From: CAZIOH01 sp964540815
GTDB lineage: Bacteria; Myxococcota_A; Polyangia; Fen-1088
NCBI GenBank assembly: GCA_964540815.1
Contig: CAZIOH010000044.1
Coordinates: 1 to 50,716, forward strand
Length of the DNA: 50,716 nucleotides
Reading direction: 5' to 3'
Made by a program: the position numbers and the translations under genes. The notes under the pieces were generated by a model, which saw only the letters and a list, made by a program, of their open reading frames with translations, was not told the DNA's origin and did no database searches. Every line of letters starts with the position of its first letter. Position 1 is the stretch's first letter. This document shows positions 1-8,064 of the stretch, in pieces.

Positions 1-32
1 GACGAACCGCTCCTAACTATCTGAAATCATTG

Positions 33-388
33 TGGAGGCGCCGGGAGTCGAACCCGGGTCCGGAAGTGCTCTGCTCGTGCCGCTACGTGCGTGTCCGACG
101 ATTTGGTTTTCGTCACGGGGTTGGCCCATCGGCGGGGCGTCCCTGCGCTTAGCCTTCCCTGTTTCTCGTGGCCGCGCCGGAAGACGCTGCGCGGCCACCT
201 AGCCCGCTAAGTTACCGATTCTTCAGGTCGCGGACGGCTCCTGAATGCACGGTCTGGTCCGTTCTTTAGGCGGCCAGAGCAAACGAGTTATCGTTCGCAG
301 TTGTTTTTTTGCCCGTTTTTACGAGGCCTCGGGCGCCTCGGCACGCAACACGAACTTTGCGGACTCCCGTCGAAACCGTTTCGCCCCC
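33..388 (-). ncRNA. ssrA: transfer-messenger RNA (tmRNA)
   Basis: Rescues stalled ribosomes by acting first as an alanyl-tRNA and then as a short mRNA that adds a degradation tag. On the minus strand the 5' end GGGGGCG (382-388) pairs with CGCCTCC near 34-40 to form the 7-bp acceptor stem. The conserved GGTTTCGACGG follows the 5' strand, and the 3' end has a T-arm with the loop TTCGACT between CCGGG and CCCGG. The tag frame runs 298 to 266: a GCG resume codon, then ANDNSFALAA and TAA, which matches the family's A-N-D-N...ALAA pattern. The discriminator A is at 33, and the next encoded bases are CAA, so the terminal CCA appears not to be encoded. Length is 356 nt, usual for a one-piece tmRNA. 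The ends are inferred from acceptor pairing. Confidence 0.95.
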
Positions 389-408
389 TGTTTCTCTTCA
401 GACGTGGG

Positions 409-414
409 ATTATA
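409..414 (-). promoter_or_regulatory. ssrA -10 box
   Basis: A perfect TATAAT lies on the minus strand 20 nt before the mature tmRNA 5' end, which allows for a short leader removed by RNase P. No convincing TTGACA is found 17 nt upstream. Confidence 0.6.
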
Positions 415-480
415 GCGCCCACCCGGGGCCGCCGAGGGGAATCGACCGCGGTCGGCTCACATTTTTTGGCCTAGCTTCCG

Positions 481-1977
481 ATGTTCTGGCGACCAGCCAT
501 GCAGGCGCGCCAGCCCCGTTCCCTCGATCCACCGTCGCCACTGCCCGTGGGCTCCTCGCGCGGCTCATCGGCCGCCCACTTCGACCTCCTCATCCGCGGG
601 GGCCTGATGGTCACGGCCGAGGGCCGTCGCTCCGCCACCATCGCGGTCCGCGGCTCCACCATCGCCGAGATCGGGCCGCCGGACGCCCCCTGGACAGCCA
701 CCGTCGAGCTCGATGCCCGCGCGCTCGTCGTTCTTCCGGGGGGCATCGATCCCCACGTCCACCTCACCTGCAGTGACGCCACCGAGGCCGATCCCGGTTG
801 GATCGACGACTTCGAGAGCGGGTCCGCGGCCGCGCTCGCGGGCGGCATCACCGCGCTCGGAAACATGACCTTCGTGCTCCCGGACGAGACGGTCGCCGCG
901 CGCGTCGAACGGGAAGCCGCCGAGGCACGTTCGCTCGCCATTGCAGACATCTTCCTGCACCCAGTCCTCCTTGCTCCCACCGACGCCCGCATCGCCGAGC
1001 TCCCAGGGCTGGCCGCCAGCGGCTGGACCAGCCTCAAGTTCTTCATGAGCTTTCCTTCCTTCGAGAAGGACGCCGGGCAGTTTGGCCTCGCCATGCACAC
1101 CGCCGCCAACTCGAACATGATCACGATGATCCACTGCGAGGATCAGGCGACCATCCAGTGTTGCACCACGGTCCTCACGGCCCTCGGTCACCGTTCCTTC
1201 GAGCACTTCCCCGCCTCCCGCCCCCCCTCCTCGGAGGTCGTGGCCACGGAGCGGGCCATCGCCATGTGCGAGGTCACGGGAGCTCCCACCTACATCGTCC
1301 ACCTCTCCTCCGCTCGCGCGCTCGCCTCCTGCGTCGAGGCCCGCGCCCGCGGGTTGCCCATCTTCGTCGAGACCCGTCCCATATATCTCCACTTCACCTC
1401 CGAGCGCTATCGCTCCTCCGAGGGAGCGCTCTTCGTGACCCAGCCTCCCGTCCGAGAGGCAGCCGATCGCGCCGCCCTCTGGGCCGGGCTGGCCTCGGGC
1501 GCCATCGACACCATGGGCAGCGACCACGCCCCCTGGACCCGCCTCGCCAAGCTCCACGCGTCGCACGACCTCGCCAACCTTCGGCCGGGGGTTGCCGATC
1601 TCGACACCATGCTGCCCATGCTGATGACCGAAGGAGTGGTCGGAGGCCGCCTCTCCCTCGAGCGGTTCGTGCAGGTCACCTCCACCAATGCGGCGCGCCT
1701 TTTCGGCCTCTACCCGCAGAAGGGAACCATCGCCGTCGGGAGTGACGCCGATCTGGTCCTGTGGGACATGCACGCCAACCGCACACTGCGCGACGCCGAC
1801 CTCAAGACGCGCGCCCGTCACACGGTCTACGAGGGGTTCGAGCTGCGCGCGGTCCCGCGCACCACGATCCGGCGCGGCGAGATCGTGTTTCACGATGGCC
1901 ACGTGCTCGGTCGCCCGGGCTCCGGCAAGGTCCTGCATCGGGGGCCCACCTCGCCCCCGCTGTGCCCCGCCCGCTGA
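481..1977 (+). CDS. dihydropyrimidinase/hydantoinase-family amidohydrolase
   Basis: Metal-dependent cyclic-amide hydrolase of the hydantoinase, dihydropyrimidinase, dihydroorotase and allantoinase superfamily, 498 aa and cytosolic. Metal-centre residues are visible in order: H92-x-H94 in GIDPHVHL, the lysine expected to be carboxylated (K186, in TSLKFFMSF), H218 in MIHCED, H274 in YIVHLSS and D348 in GSDHAPW. The C-terminal PQKGTIAVGSDADLVLWD strand region is typical of the family. The SLKFFM motif resembles hydantoinases and dihydropyrimidinases more than dihydroorotases, but the exact substrate cannot be read from sequence. The first about 33 residues are low-complexity and no clear Shine-Dalgarno precedes ATG 481, so the true start may be later. 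It stands alone between the tmRNA gene and a kinase gene, with no pyrimidine-catabolism neighbours. Confidence 0.9.
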   Translation: MFWRPAMQARQPRSLDPPSPLPVGSSRGSSAAHFDLLIRGGLMVTAEGRRSATIAVRGSTIAEIGPPDAPWTATVELDARALVVLPGGIDPHVHLTCSDATEADPGWIDDFESGSAAALAGGITALGNMTFVLPDETVAARVEREAAEARSLAIADIFLHPVLLAPTDARIAELPGLAASGWTSLKFFMSFPSFEKDAGQFGLAMHTAANSNMITMIHCEDQATIQCCTTVLTALGHRSFEHFPASRPPSSEVVATERAIAMCEVTGAPTYIVHLSSARALASCVEARARGLPIFVETRPIYLHFTSERYRSSEGALFVTQPPVREAADRAALWAGLASGAIDTMGSDHAPWTRLAKLHASHDLANLRPGVADLDTMLPMLMTEGVVGGRLSLERFVQVTSTNAARLFGLYPQKGTIAVGSDADLVLWDMHANRTLRDADLKTRARHTVYEGFELRAVPRTTIRRGEIVFHDGHVLGRPGSGKVLHRGPTSPPLCPAR

Positions 1978-2097
1978 GCCAGCCGCGGCCGCCACCCCAG
2001 CCAGCCCGCCGCTGACGCGTCGCGCACCCCTCCAAGCCGTGGATCCGCCTCAATCCGTTGGTCAACACGTCGATACGATCTGGGGAGAAGTCCCTAA

Positions 2098-5000
2098 ATG
2101 TCGGACGGTCTGAACTCCAAGAATTCCGCCGGGGTGAGCATCCGGCGCGGCTCATCGGTGGGTCGCTACGTCATCCTCGGCCTGGTCGGACGGGGAGCCA
2201 TGGGCGAGGTCTACGCGGCCTATGATCCCGACCTCGATCGAAAGGTGGCGGTCAAGCTCCTCCACGCCGAGAGCACAGGAGGCAGTGGCGGTGGCGCCTC
2301 CAACTCGGACGGGAAGCTCCGGTTGCTCCGAGAGGCGCAGGCCATCGCGCGCCTCTCGCACCCGAACATCATCGTGGTCCACGACGCCGGCAGCTTCGAT
2401 GAGCGGGTCTTCGTGGCCATGGAGTTCATCGACGGCCACACCGTCGGCTACTGGCTGCAAGAATCCAAGCGCGACTGGAAGGAGATAAGAAAGGTCTTCC
2501 TGGCGGCGGGTCGCGGCCTGGCCGCTGCGCACGCCGCGCATCTCGTTCACCGCGATTTCAAGATGGAGAACGTGATGATAGGCCGGGACGGTAGCGTCCG
2601 GGTCATGGATTTCGGCCTGGCCCGTCGCGTGTCGGACGACGGGCACGACGCGGCCATCGACCAGGCTCTCGCCGCTCCGCTGGCAGGCCTGCCAGGCATG
2701 CCCAGTGGCACCAGCCTCCAGCCTGCCGAGGTCGCACCGGGAAGCCCAGGCATCGCGAGTCTTCCTGGCGCCCTCTGCTCCGATCCCAGCGATCTCGAAT
2801 CGACGATGGTGGTCTTCACGCACCACACCCCAACGGGCCTGCCCTCGGCGCCGCAGTCTCCGCCCCCGACCGCACAGACCTCTGCCATCACCTCCACCTC
2901 GGTCTCCATTCAATCTCCTTCGTCTGTCTCCACATCTCCAGCCCCATCCATAGCACCATCCCTACCCTCATCTCCATCATCCTCCTCTTCCTCTTCCTCT
3001 TCCTCTTCCTCTTCCTCTTCCTCGCCCGCATCCTCCTCCCCGTCTTCCCGACTCACCCCGCGATTTGCGACCCTCGCCGATGGCGCAACCATCGTCCCCT
3101 TACGGTCGCTCGCCGACAGCCTCCGCGTCAGCAGCGCGTTCCACGACGAACGCGCCGCCGGCAAGAACGTGGGGAGCGGCCGTCTCCTGTCCGCGGCCGG
3201 ATCGACCAGCCTCACACAGACCGGCACCATCATGGGCACGCCGGCCTACATGTCGCCGGAGCAGTTCATGGGCCACGCCGCCGACGCGCGCAGTGACCAG
3301 TTCAGCTTCTGCGTCGCCCTCTACGAGGCCTTGTATGGCGAGCGCCCCTTCGTCGGCAAGACCGTGCGCGCCCTCGCCGACGCGGTCACGGGCGGCCAGG
3401 TTCCTCCCCCACCCGCCTCGACGCGTGTCCCGGGCTGGATCCGCAAGGTCATCTTGCGTGGCCTGCGCCGCAAGCCCGAGGAGCGCTGGCCCTCGATGGA
3501 AGCGCTGCTGGCGGCGCTGGAGCGCGATCCACGCGTTCGCTGGTGGCAGGCTGCCGCCGCCGCGGTCGCCCTGGTCGCCGTCGCCGCCATCGGCGTCGGG
3601 ATTCGCCATCAGGCCCAGACCGCCTACCGCCCGAGCTGCCAGGTGGCTGATGACCGATTCGCGGGAGTCTGGGAGCTGGCGCCAGCATCAAAGGGTACTC
3701 CGGCCCGGCGCCGCCTGATCGAATCGGCTTTCCGCGCCACCGGGAGGCCCTACGCCGCCAGCGCCTTCTCGGCCATGGCGGGGGTGCTCGACCGCTACGT
3801 TCGCTCCTGGTCGGCCATGTACGGCGACGCCTGCCAGGCGACCTATGTCCGCGGCGAACAGTCGGCCGAGCTGCTCGATCTGCGCATGACCTGTCTTCGG
3901 GAGCGCTGGGGTGAGGTGCACGCCCTCTCCGAGCTGCTGGTCCACGCCGACGGCGATCTGGTCGCGCGTTCGGTCAAGGCCGCCACCGCCCTCACCCCGC
4001 TCGACCGTTGCGCCGACGTCCGAGCGCTCAAGGCGGCGGTGCCGCCCCCCTCCGATCCCGAGACCCGCCAGCGGGTCGAGGCGCTCACCTCCAAGCTGGC
4101 GGCCGTCAAGGCCATGTCCGACGCGGGTCAGTACGCGAGGGCCATCTCGGCGGCCGCGCGGCTCACGTCGGAAGCGCGCACCACCGGCTATCCTCCATTG
4201 CTCGCCGAGTCGCTCTACCGGCTCGGCGTCATCCAGGTGGCGTTCGAACGTTCGGAGGAGGCCGACAGGAGCCTCGACGAGGCCACCTGGGTCGCGGTGG
4301 CCTCGAGGCGGGACGAGCTCGCCGCCAACGCTGCCGTCGACCAGGTCTTCAACGTCGGGTACCTTCGCAAGGACCTGCCCCGCGCGCTGCGCTGGAAGCG
4401 CGCGGCCGAAGCCTTCCTCGACCGCATGGGAGGCCACGATCTCGAACGCTCGTGGCTGGCCAACAACTTCGGCGCCGCGCTCGAGATCCACGGGGACACC
4501 CAGACCGCCGTGGAGAACTATCGCATCTCACTGGGCATCAAGGAACGCATCCTCGATCCCTCCGATCCCGACATCGCGCAATCGCTGACCAACCTCGCGG
4601 TCGGGCTCGCCACCCTCGGCAAGTACGAGGAGGCGCTGGCTCTCTCCAACCGGGGCGTCCAGATCTGCACCTCGACCCTGGGTCTCGATCGCGACGAGAC
4701 CGCCACCCAGTTCGTGAACCGGGCCGAGCTCCTCAACCTGCTCGGTCGCTACGCCGACGCACGGCGGGACGCCGAACAAGCCCGCGACATCTGGGTGCGG
4801 CTGTTCGGCCCCCAGCACGGCAGCTTGCCGCTGGCCTTCTGGCAGCTCGGCGAGGCCAGCCTCGGCCTCGAAGAACCGGAGCTCGCCCTCGAACAGATCC
4901 GCCAGGCGCTGACCCTGTCCGAGAAGAACGCCCTGGAGAATCACGAGCCCGCTCCCACCGCTCGAATCGAGCTGGCTCTCGCCAGGGCCCTCTGGGAGTC

Positions 5001-5208
5001 CGGCCGGGACCCCCAGGGAGCGCGCAAGCTGGCCGCCACGCTGGCGAGGCCCCCCGCCTCGACGGCCGGCGAGGGGACCCCCTCCGCCTCCGAGGATGTC
5101 CTGCGAACCCAGAAGCAGGCCGCCGAGTGGTTGCAGTCCCACCCCGAAACGGCCACGCCGAGGAACAACCCGTTCGGTCGCTCGCTGGCGGTCGACTCGA
5201 CCCTCTGA
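2098..5208 (+). CDS. Ser/Thr protein kinase with TPR sensor region
   Basis: Hanks-type kinase of 1036 aa. Visible kinase elements are the glycine loop GRGAMGEVY (31-39), the VAVK lysine K53, the alpha-C glutamate E79, HRDFKMEN (151-158), DFG (171-173) and GTPAYMSPEQ (380-389). DFG and the SPE motif are about 215 residues apart, against roughly 30 in the family, because of a Ser/Pro/Thr-rich insertion at about 178-366 that contains an unbroken serine run. One transmembrane helix follows at about 483-502, then a long helical region with TPR-like repeats (about 650-1000), a common layout of myxobacterial membrane kinases. GGGGAG 10 nt before ATG supports the start. It is a single-gene unit; no cognate phosphatase is adjacent. 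All catalytic residues seem present, so activity is plausible; the signal is unknown. Confidence 0.93.
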   Translation: MSDGLNSKNSAGVSIRRGSSVGRYVILGLVGRGAMGEVYAAYDPDLDRKVAVKLLHAESTGGSGGGASNSDGKLRLLREAQAIARLSHPNIIVVHDAGSFDERVFVAMEFIDGHTVGYWLQESKRDWKEIRKVFLAAGRGLAAAHAAHLVHRDFKMENVMIGRDGSVRVMDFGLARRVSDDGHDAAIDQALAAPLAGLPGMPSGTSLQPAEVAPGSPGIASLPGALCSDPSDLESTMVVFTHHTPTGLPSAPQSPPPTAQTSAITSTSVSIQSPSSVSTSPAPSIAPSLPSSPSSSSSSSSSSSSSSSSPASSSPSSRLTPRFATLADGATIVPLRSLADSLRVSSAFHDERAAGKNVGSGRLLSAAGSTSLTQTGTIMGTPAYMSPEQFMGHAADARSDQFSFCVALYEALYGERPFVGKTVRALADAVTGGQVPPPPASTRVPGWIRKVILRGLRRKPEERWPSMEALLAALERDPRVRWWQAAAAAVALVAVAAIGVGIRHQAQTAYRPSCQVADDRFAGVWELAPASKGTPARRRLIESAFRATGRPYAASAFSAMAGVLDRYVRSWSAMYGDACQATYVRGEQSAELLDLRMTCLRERWGEVHALSELLVHADGDLVARSVKAATALTPLDRCADVRALKAAVPPPSDPETRQRVEALTSKLAAVKAMSDAGQYARAISAAARLTSEARTTGYPPLLAESLYRLGVIQVAFERSEEADRSLDEATWVAVASRRDELAANAAVDQVFNVGYLRKDLPRALRWKRAAEAFLDRMGGHDLERSWLANNFGAALEIHGDTQTAVENYRISLGIKERILDPSDPDIAQSLTNLAVGLATLGKYEEALALSNRGVQICTSTLGLDRDETATQFVNRAELLNLLGRYADARRDAEQARDIWVRLFGPQHGSLPLAFWQLGEASLGLEEPELALEQIRQALTLSEKNALENHEPAPTARIELALARALWESGRDPQGARKLAATLARPPASTAGEGTPSASEDVLRTQKQAAEWLQSHPETATPRNNPFGRSLAVDSTL
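2984..3023 (+). repeat. hexanucleotide microsatellite (CCTCTT) inside kinase gene
   Basis: Six exact copies of CCTCTT plus four bases encode alternating TCC/TCT serine codons in the kinase activation-segment insertion. Because the unit is 6 bp, copy-number change would lengthen or shorten the serine tract without breaking the frame. Confidence 0.9.
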
Positions 5209-5275
5209 CTCGGGTCCTGCGGCTCGGATCCCGAGACCCGGATCTGCCGGGGACCGAGACACGAGACGAATGCGG

Positions 5276-5327
5276 AAGAAGAAGAAGAAGAAGAAGACAC
5301 GGGCAGCACCGCTCGCGGTGCTGCCCG
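5276..5327 (-). terminator. Rho-independent terminator of the 72-aa gene
   Basis: Bases 5300-5312 and 5315-5327 form a perfect 13-bp inverted repeat (left arm CGGGCAGCACCGC). Read on the minus strand it is followed by a CTT-repeat tract (the plus strand has GAA repeats at about 5276-5295). It sits just after the stop codon of the minus-strand small gene. There is no T run on the plus side, so use by the kinase gene is doubtful. Confidence 0.65.
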
Positions 5328-5341
5328 CCCAGACCTAGAAC

Positions 5342-5560
5342 TTAGGCCTTCTCGTCCAGGAAGAAGATCGTGATTGCCAGACAGTGAAACGCCTCGTCGG
5401 ACGATTGGGTCACAATCGTATCGACGATTTGACACTGCGGATGTTCGCGGACCCATGAGGTCAGCTTTTCGCCGAGGTTTTCGCGCTCCTGAGCCATCGT
5501 CGCTGAAAAGACCTTGACCCCGTTGAAGCGTGCCGTCGTGTGGTTCTGGTGCTGTACCAT
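5342..5560 (-). CDS. small conserved-looking protein of unknown function (72 aa)
   Basis: I do not recognise a named family. The 72-aa product has a compact mixed alpha/beta look: a basic N-terminus, the segment VKVFSAT, an amphipathic helix around QERENLGEKLTSWVREHP, then strands QIVDTIVTQSSD and FHCLAITIFFL. It has no signal peptide or membrane helix and looks soluble. Codon use is less GC-rich than in its neighbours. AAAGG lies 14 nt before ATG 5560, rather far, so a start at a later codon is possible. A dedicated terminator after the stop, and about 300 bp of non-coding DNA with a strong hairpin upstream, argue that this is a real independently transcribed gene rather than a chance frame. 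No function is proposed. Confidence 0.7.
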   Translation of the reverse strand: MVQHQNHTTARFNGVKVFSATMAQERENLGEKLTSWVREHPQCQIVDTIVTQSSDEAFHCLAITIFFLDEKA

Positions 5561-5863
5561 CGCTTGTTTCTTTTCCTTTCCGAAATACCACCCGAACGGG
5601 CGGAAATCGGACCTTTCGGGAGACGACGGAGGTCTTTCCCCCCTTTTTGAGGCCAGAGCGCCATACCACCGGCGCCCTGGCCTCCCTCCGTCAAATCACC
5701 AAATATGACTAATCAAAATTTTGTCGTCGCGAAAACGACTTCTGGCATATAGCAACGATTCGAGCTTTCCTGCAACCCGACGATCAGGCCGGGGTGCGCC
5801 CCCACGGCCCTCCGCGGCGCCCCACGGTCGCCCGTACAGCACGCCGGGGGTGGGCCCCGCCGA
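5561..5863 (-). other. non-coding leader region with long hairpin
   Basis: This 303-bp gap has no credible gene and is much richer in A and T than the rest of the window. It holds an inverted repeat at 5649-5662 and 5671-5684 (14-bp arms with one mismatch, 8-nt loop). A second small hairpin (GTCGT/ACGAC) lies near 5730. Lying upstream of the 72-aa gene on the minus strand, the region could carry its promoter and a structured 5' leader; no clear -35/-10 pair could be assigned. Confidence 0.45.
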
Positions 5864-6631
5864 TCAGCTCTTTGCGTTGCGCGAAGCGCGCCCCGCGTCG
5901 GACCCGGCGGCGGGCTCCGACGCCTCCTCGAGCAACGCCGACCCTGCCTCGGGCATGGGCCCGAGGCCCATCTTGGCCTTGAGCTCGGCCAACGCCTGAT
6001 CCGAGCCCGGCCCGCTCTCCAGCGCCTTGAACTTCTGCTGGAGGGTGTCCCCCGCCAGCTCGCCCGCCAGGTCGGTCGAGGCCTCGGCCTCGGCCTCGAT
6101 CTGGTCCACCCGCTGGCTCATGCGGTCGAAGGTGTCGAAGGCTCCCGTGTCCGAGAGCCCCCGCATGGTGTCCTGGATGGCCTTCTGGGCCTCGGCCCGC
6201 TTCTGACGCGCGATGAGGATGTTCTTCTTGCGCTTGGCCTCCTCGATCTTGTCGTTGAGGGACCGCAGCTGCTCCTTCAGCTTCTCGACCGCAGCCTTTT
6301 GCCCCTCCCATTGCCGCCCCATCTCGGCCTGCATCTTGTCGTGCTCTTGCTTCCGGCTCAGCGCCTCCTTGGCCAGGGCGTCGTCTCCGGCCCGGACCGC
6401 CAGCATGGCCTTTCGCTCCCACTCCTTGGACAGCTCGATCTGCTCGTCGAACTGCTTCTTCAGGCGCTTCTCGTCGGCGATCGAGACCGCGACCTGCTTC
6501 TTGGCCTCGACCAGCTGGTTCTGCATGTCGACGACGATCTGATTCAGCATCTTCTGCGGATCTTCCGCCTTCGATATCAGATCGTTCAGGTTCGATTTGA
6601 TCAGGGTCCCGAGCCTAGAAAAGATTCCCAT
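5864..6631 (-). CDS. pspA: PspA/IM30-family membrane-stress protein
   Basis: Peripheral coiled-coil protein of the ESCRT-III-like PspA/Vipp1 family that coats and stabilises the inner membrane under stress; 255 aa. The N-terminal amphipathic helix MGIFSRLGTLIKSNLND is followed by about 190 residues of charged coiled coil with the family pattern (ISKAEDPQKMLNQ, then many Lys/Glu heptads). The C-terminal 50 residues are Ala/Glu/Gly-rich and probably disordered. Two in-frame ATGs lie 6 nt apart; GAGG abuts the first and is 6 nt before the second, so the second (6631) is chosen, which also gives the canonical MGIFSR start. The YbjN-like gene lies 74 nt upstream on the same strand and may be cotranscribed. 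No pspF or pspBC is seen nearby. Confidence 0.93.
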   Translation of the reverse strand: MGIFSRLGTLIKSNLNDLISKAEDPQKMLNQIVVDMQNQLVEAKKQVAVSIADEKRLKKQFDEQIELSKEWERKAMLAVRAGDDALAKEALSRKQEHDKMQAEMGRQWEGQKAAVEKLKEQLRSLNDKIEEAKRKKNILIARQKRAEAQKAIQDTMRGLSDTGAFDTFDRMSQRVDQIEAEAEASTDLAGELAGDTLQQKFKALESGPGSDQALAELKAKMGLGPMPEAGSALLEEASEPAAGSDAGRASRNAKS

Positions 6632-6705
6632 GGGCATCCTCGGATGGTGAGCTCAAAGCACGAATGTGCGCGAACGAGCCGCGAAATCGATGGACCGTCG
6701 CCGGC

Positions 6706-7131
6706 TCAGGGCGCGGCGGCCGCGGCGGCCGGCGGCTTCCCCGGCGCCTGTTCGTGCACGTTCCAGCGCGACAGGCTGGCGTAGTGCTTCGAGATGGCCA
6801 TCGACACGTCGTCGATCACCGCCTGGAGCTCGTTGAAGTCGAGGTTCTCGAGCTCGAGGGCATGCACGATCACCACCGAGTCGTCCTCGATCCCGAAGGC
6901 GCCGTGGATCATCTCCGAGGTGTTGAGGGCGAGCAGGGTCCGGAACAGCGACTCCCGGTTGGCCTTCGGGACCTCCATGACCTTGACCCGAAACGCCAGC
7001 ACCTGGCCCGCCATCGAGACCACGAAATTCTCACAGCCCTGGATGGACAGAACCCAAATACCGGGTTTGATCTCCTGGTGCGGAACACCAAGTTTCAGCA
7101 GATAGGATTCCACGTCCTGCGTGGTCTTCAT
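6706..7131 (-). CDS. YbjN-like / type III chaperone-fold protein
   Basis: About 141 aa from ATG 7131. The core (MKTTQDVESYLLKLGV, then WVLSIQGCENFVVSMAGQVLAFRVKVMEVP, then ESLFRTLLALNTSEMIHGAFGIEDDSVVIVHALELENLDFNELQAVIDDV) matches the alpha-beta pattern of YbjN or CesT-type small chaperone folds. The C-terminus ends in an Ala/Pro tail. No signal peptide. An in-frame ATG at 7170 would add 13 residues that do not look like the family; AGG about 9 nt before 7131 weakly supports the shorter form. It lies 74 nt upstream of pspA on the same strand and divergent to uppS, so a link to the envelope-stress role of PspA is possible but is inferred from position only. Client proteins are unknown. Confidence 0.75.
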   Translation of the reverse strand: MKTTQDVESYLLKLGVPHQEIKPGIWVLSIQGCENFVVSMAGQVLAFRVKVMEVPKANRESLFRTLLALNTSEMIHGAFGIEDDSVVIVHALELENLDFNELQAVIDDVSMAISKHYASLSRWNVHEQAPGKPPAAAAAAP

Positions 7132-7271
7132 GACGCGACAGCCTAGCAGGCCACCCACAAAAGTCTTCATGCACACCAAACAAACCCTCGAACCTGCCTT
7201 CCGGCTGCGCGCGGGGCCGCGCGCCCGCATCCTGTTGAATCAATTGGTTGTCTGTGGTACCCGAACCGAAG

Positions 7272-8009
7272 ATGCTGTTTGATCCGACCAGGCTGCCGCG
7301 GCACGTTGCCATCATCATGGATGGCAACGGTCGATGGGCGCAGAGCCGCAGCCTGCCCCGGGTCGAGGGACACCGCCGAGGGGCGAAGTCCGTCAAGGAA
7401 GTGGTGCGCGCCGCCCGGGAGCTCGGATTGCCCGCCCTCACCTTGTACGCCTTCTCCTACCAGAACTGGAAGCGCCCGGCCGACGAGGTCGCGACGCTGA
7501 TGCAGCTCTTGCGCGACTACGTCATCGACGAGCGCCCCGAGATCCTCGAGAATGGCATCCGGCTGGTCGCCATCGGCGACGTGGATCGCTTGCCCGAGTT
7601 CGTGCGCGGACCGCTCGACGATCTCATCCGCGACTCCGCGCACAACCGCGCCATGACCCTTTGCCTCGCCCTGTCGTACGGGGGCCGCGAGTCCCTGGTC
7701 GCGGCCGCCCGGACCCTGTGCGAGCGCGTGAGGCGCGGCGAGCTCCTCCCGAGCGACGTCACCGAGGAGCGGATCACCGAGACGCTCCAGACCAACGGGC
7801 TGCCGCAGCTCGATCTCCTGGTACGCACCTCCGGCGAGGAGCGGCTGTCGAACTTCCTGCTCTGGGAGTCGGCCTACGCCGAGCTGTACTTCACCGACAC
7901 CTTCTGGCCGGACTTCGGCCGCGACGAGCTGGTCCGCGCCCTCGAGTCGTACCGCGGGCGAGAGCGCCGCTTCGGGCTCACCCGCGAGCAGATCCGGAGC
8001 GTGGGCTGA
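7272..8009 (+). CDS. uppS: isoprenyl transferase, undecaprenyl diphosphate synthase
   Basis: Makes the C55 undecaprenyl diphosphate carrier for peptidoglycan and other glycans by cis-condensation of isopentenyl diphosphate. 245 aa, usual for the family. The catalytic motif HVAIIMDGNGRWA contains the essential aspartate; GHRRGAKSVKEVV, the FSYQNWKRP substrate-binding segment and the C-terminal RTSGEERLSNFLLWESAYAE with FWPDF are all present. ATG 7272 is chosen because HVAIIMDGN then starts near residue 11, but TTG 7248 and GTG 7254 are in frame and no strong Shine-Dalgarno decides. cdsA follows 55 nt downstream, the conserved bacterial order uppS-cdsA. Later members of that cluster (dxr, rseP) are absent here. 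Confidence 0.96.
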   Translation: MLFDPTRLPRHVAIIMDGNGRWAQSRSLPRVEGHRRGAKSVKEVVRAARELGLPALTLYAFSYQNWKRPADEVATLMQLLRDYVIDERPEILENGIRLVAIGDVDRLPEFVRGPLDDLIRDSAHNRAMTLCLALSYGGRESLVAAARTLCERVRRGELLPSDVTEERITETLQTNGLPQLDLLVRTSGEERLSNFLLWESAYAELYFTDTFWPDFGRDELVRALESYRGRERRFGLTREQIRSVG

Positions 8010-8064
8010 GCCGCGGCCATCGCCGCCGCCCCGAGGCCGCCCACGAATCGATCGAGAGGCCCGC

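Noticed and set aside
5300..5327. Use of the perfect hairpin as terminator for the kinase gene
   Set aside because: No T run follows on the plus strand; the T-rich side belongs to the minus-strand transcript.
5340..5760. AT-rich stretch as a horizontally acquired island
   Set aside because: Only about 400 bp, one small gene and no mobile-element sequence; low GC fits a regulatory region equally well.
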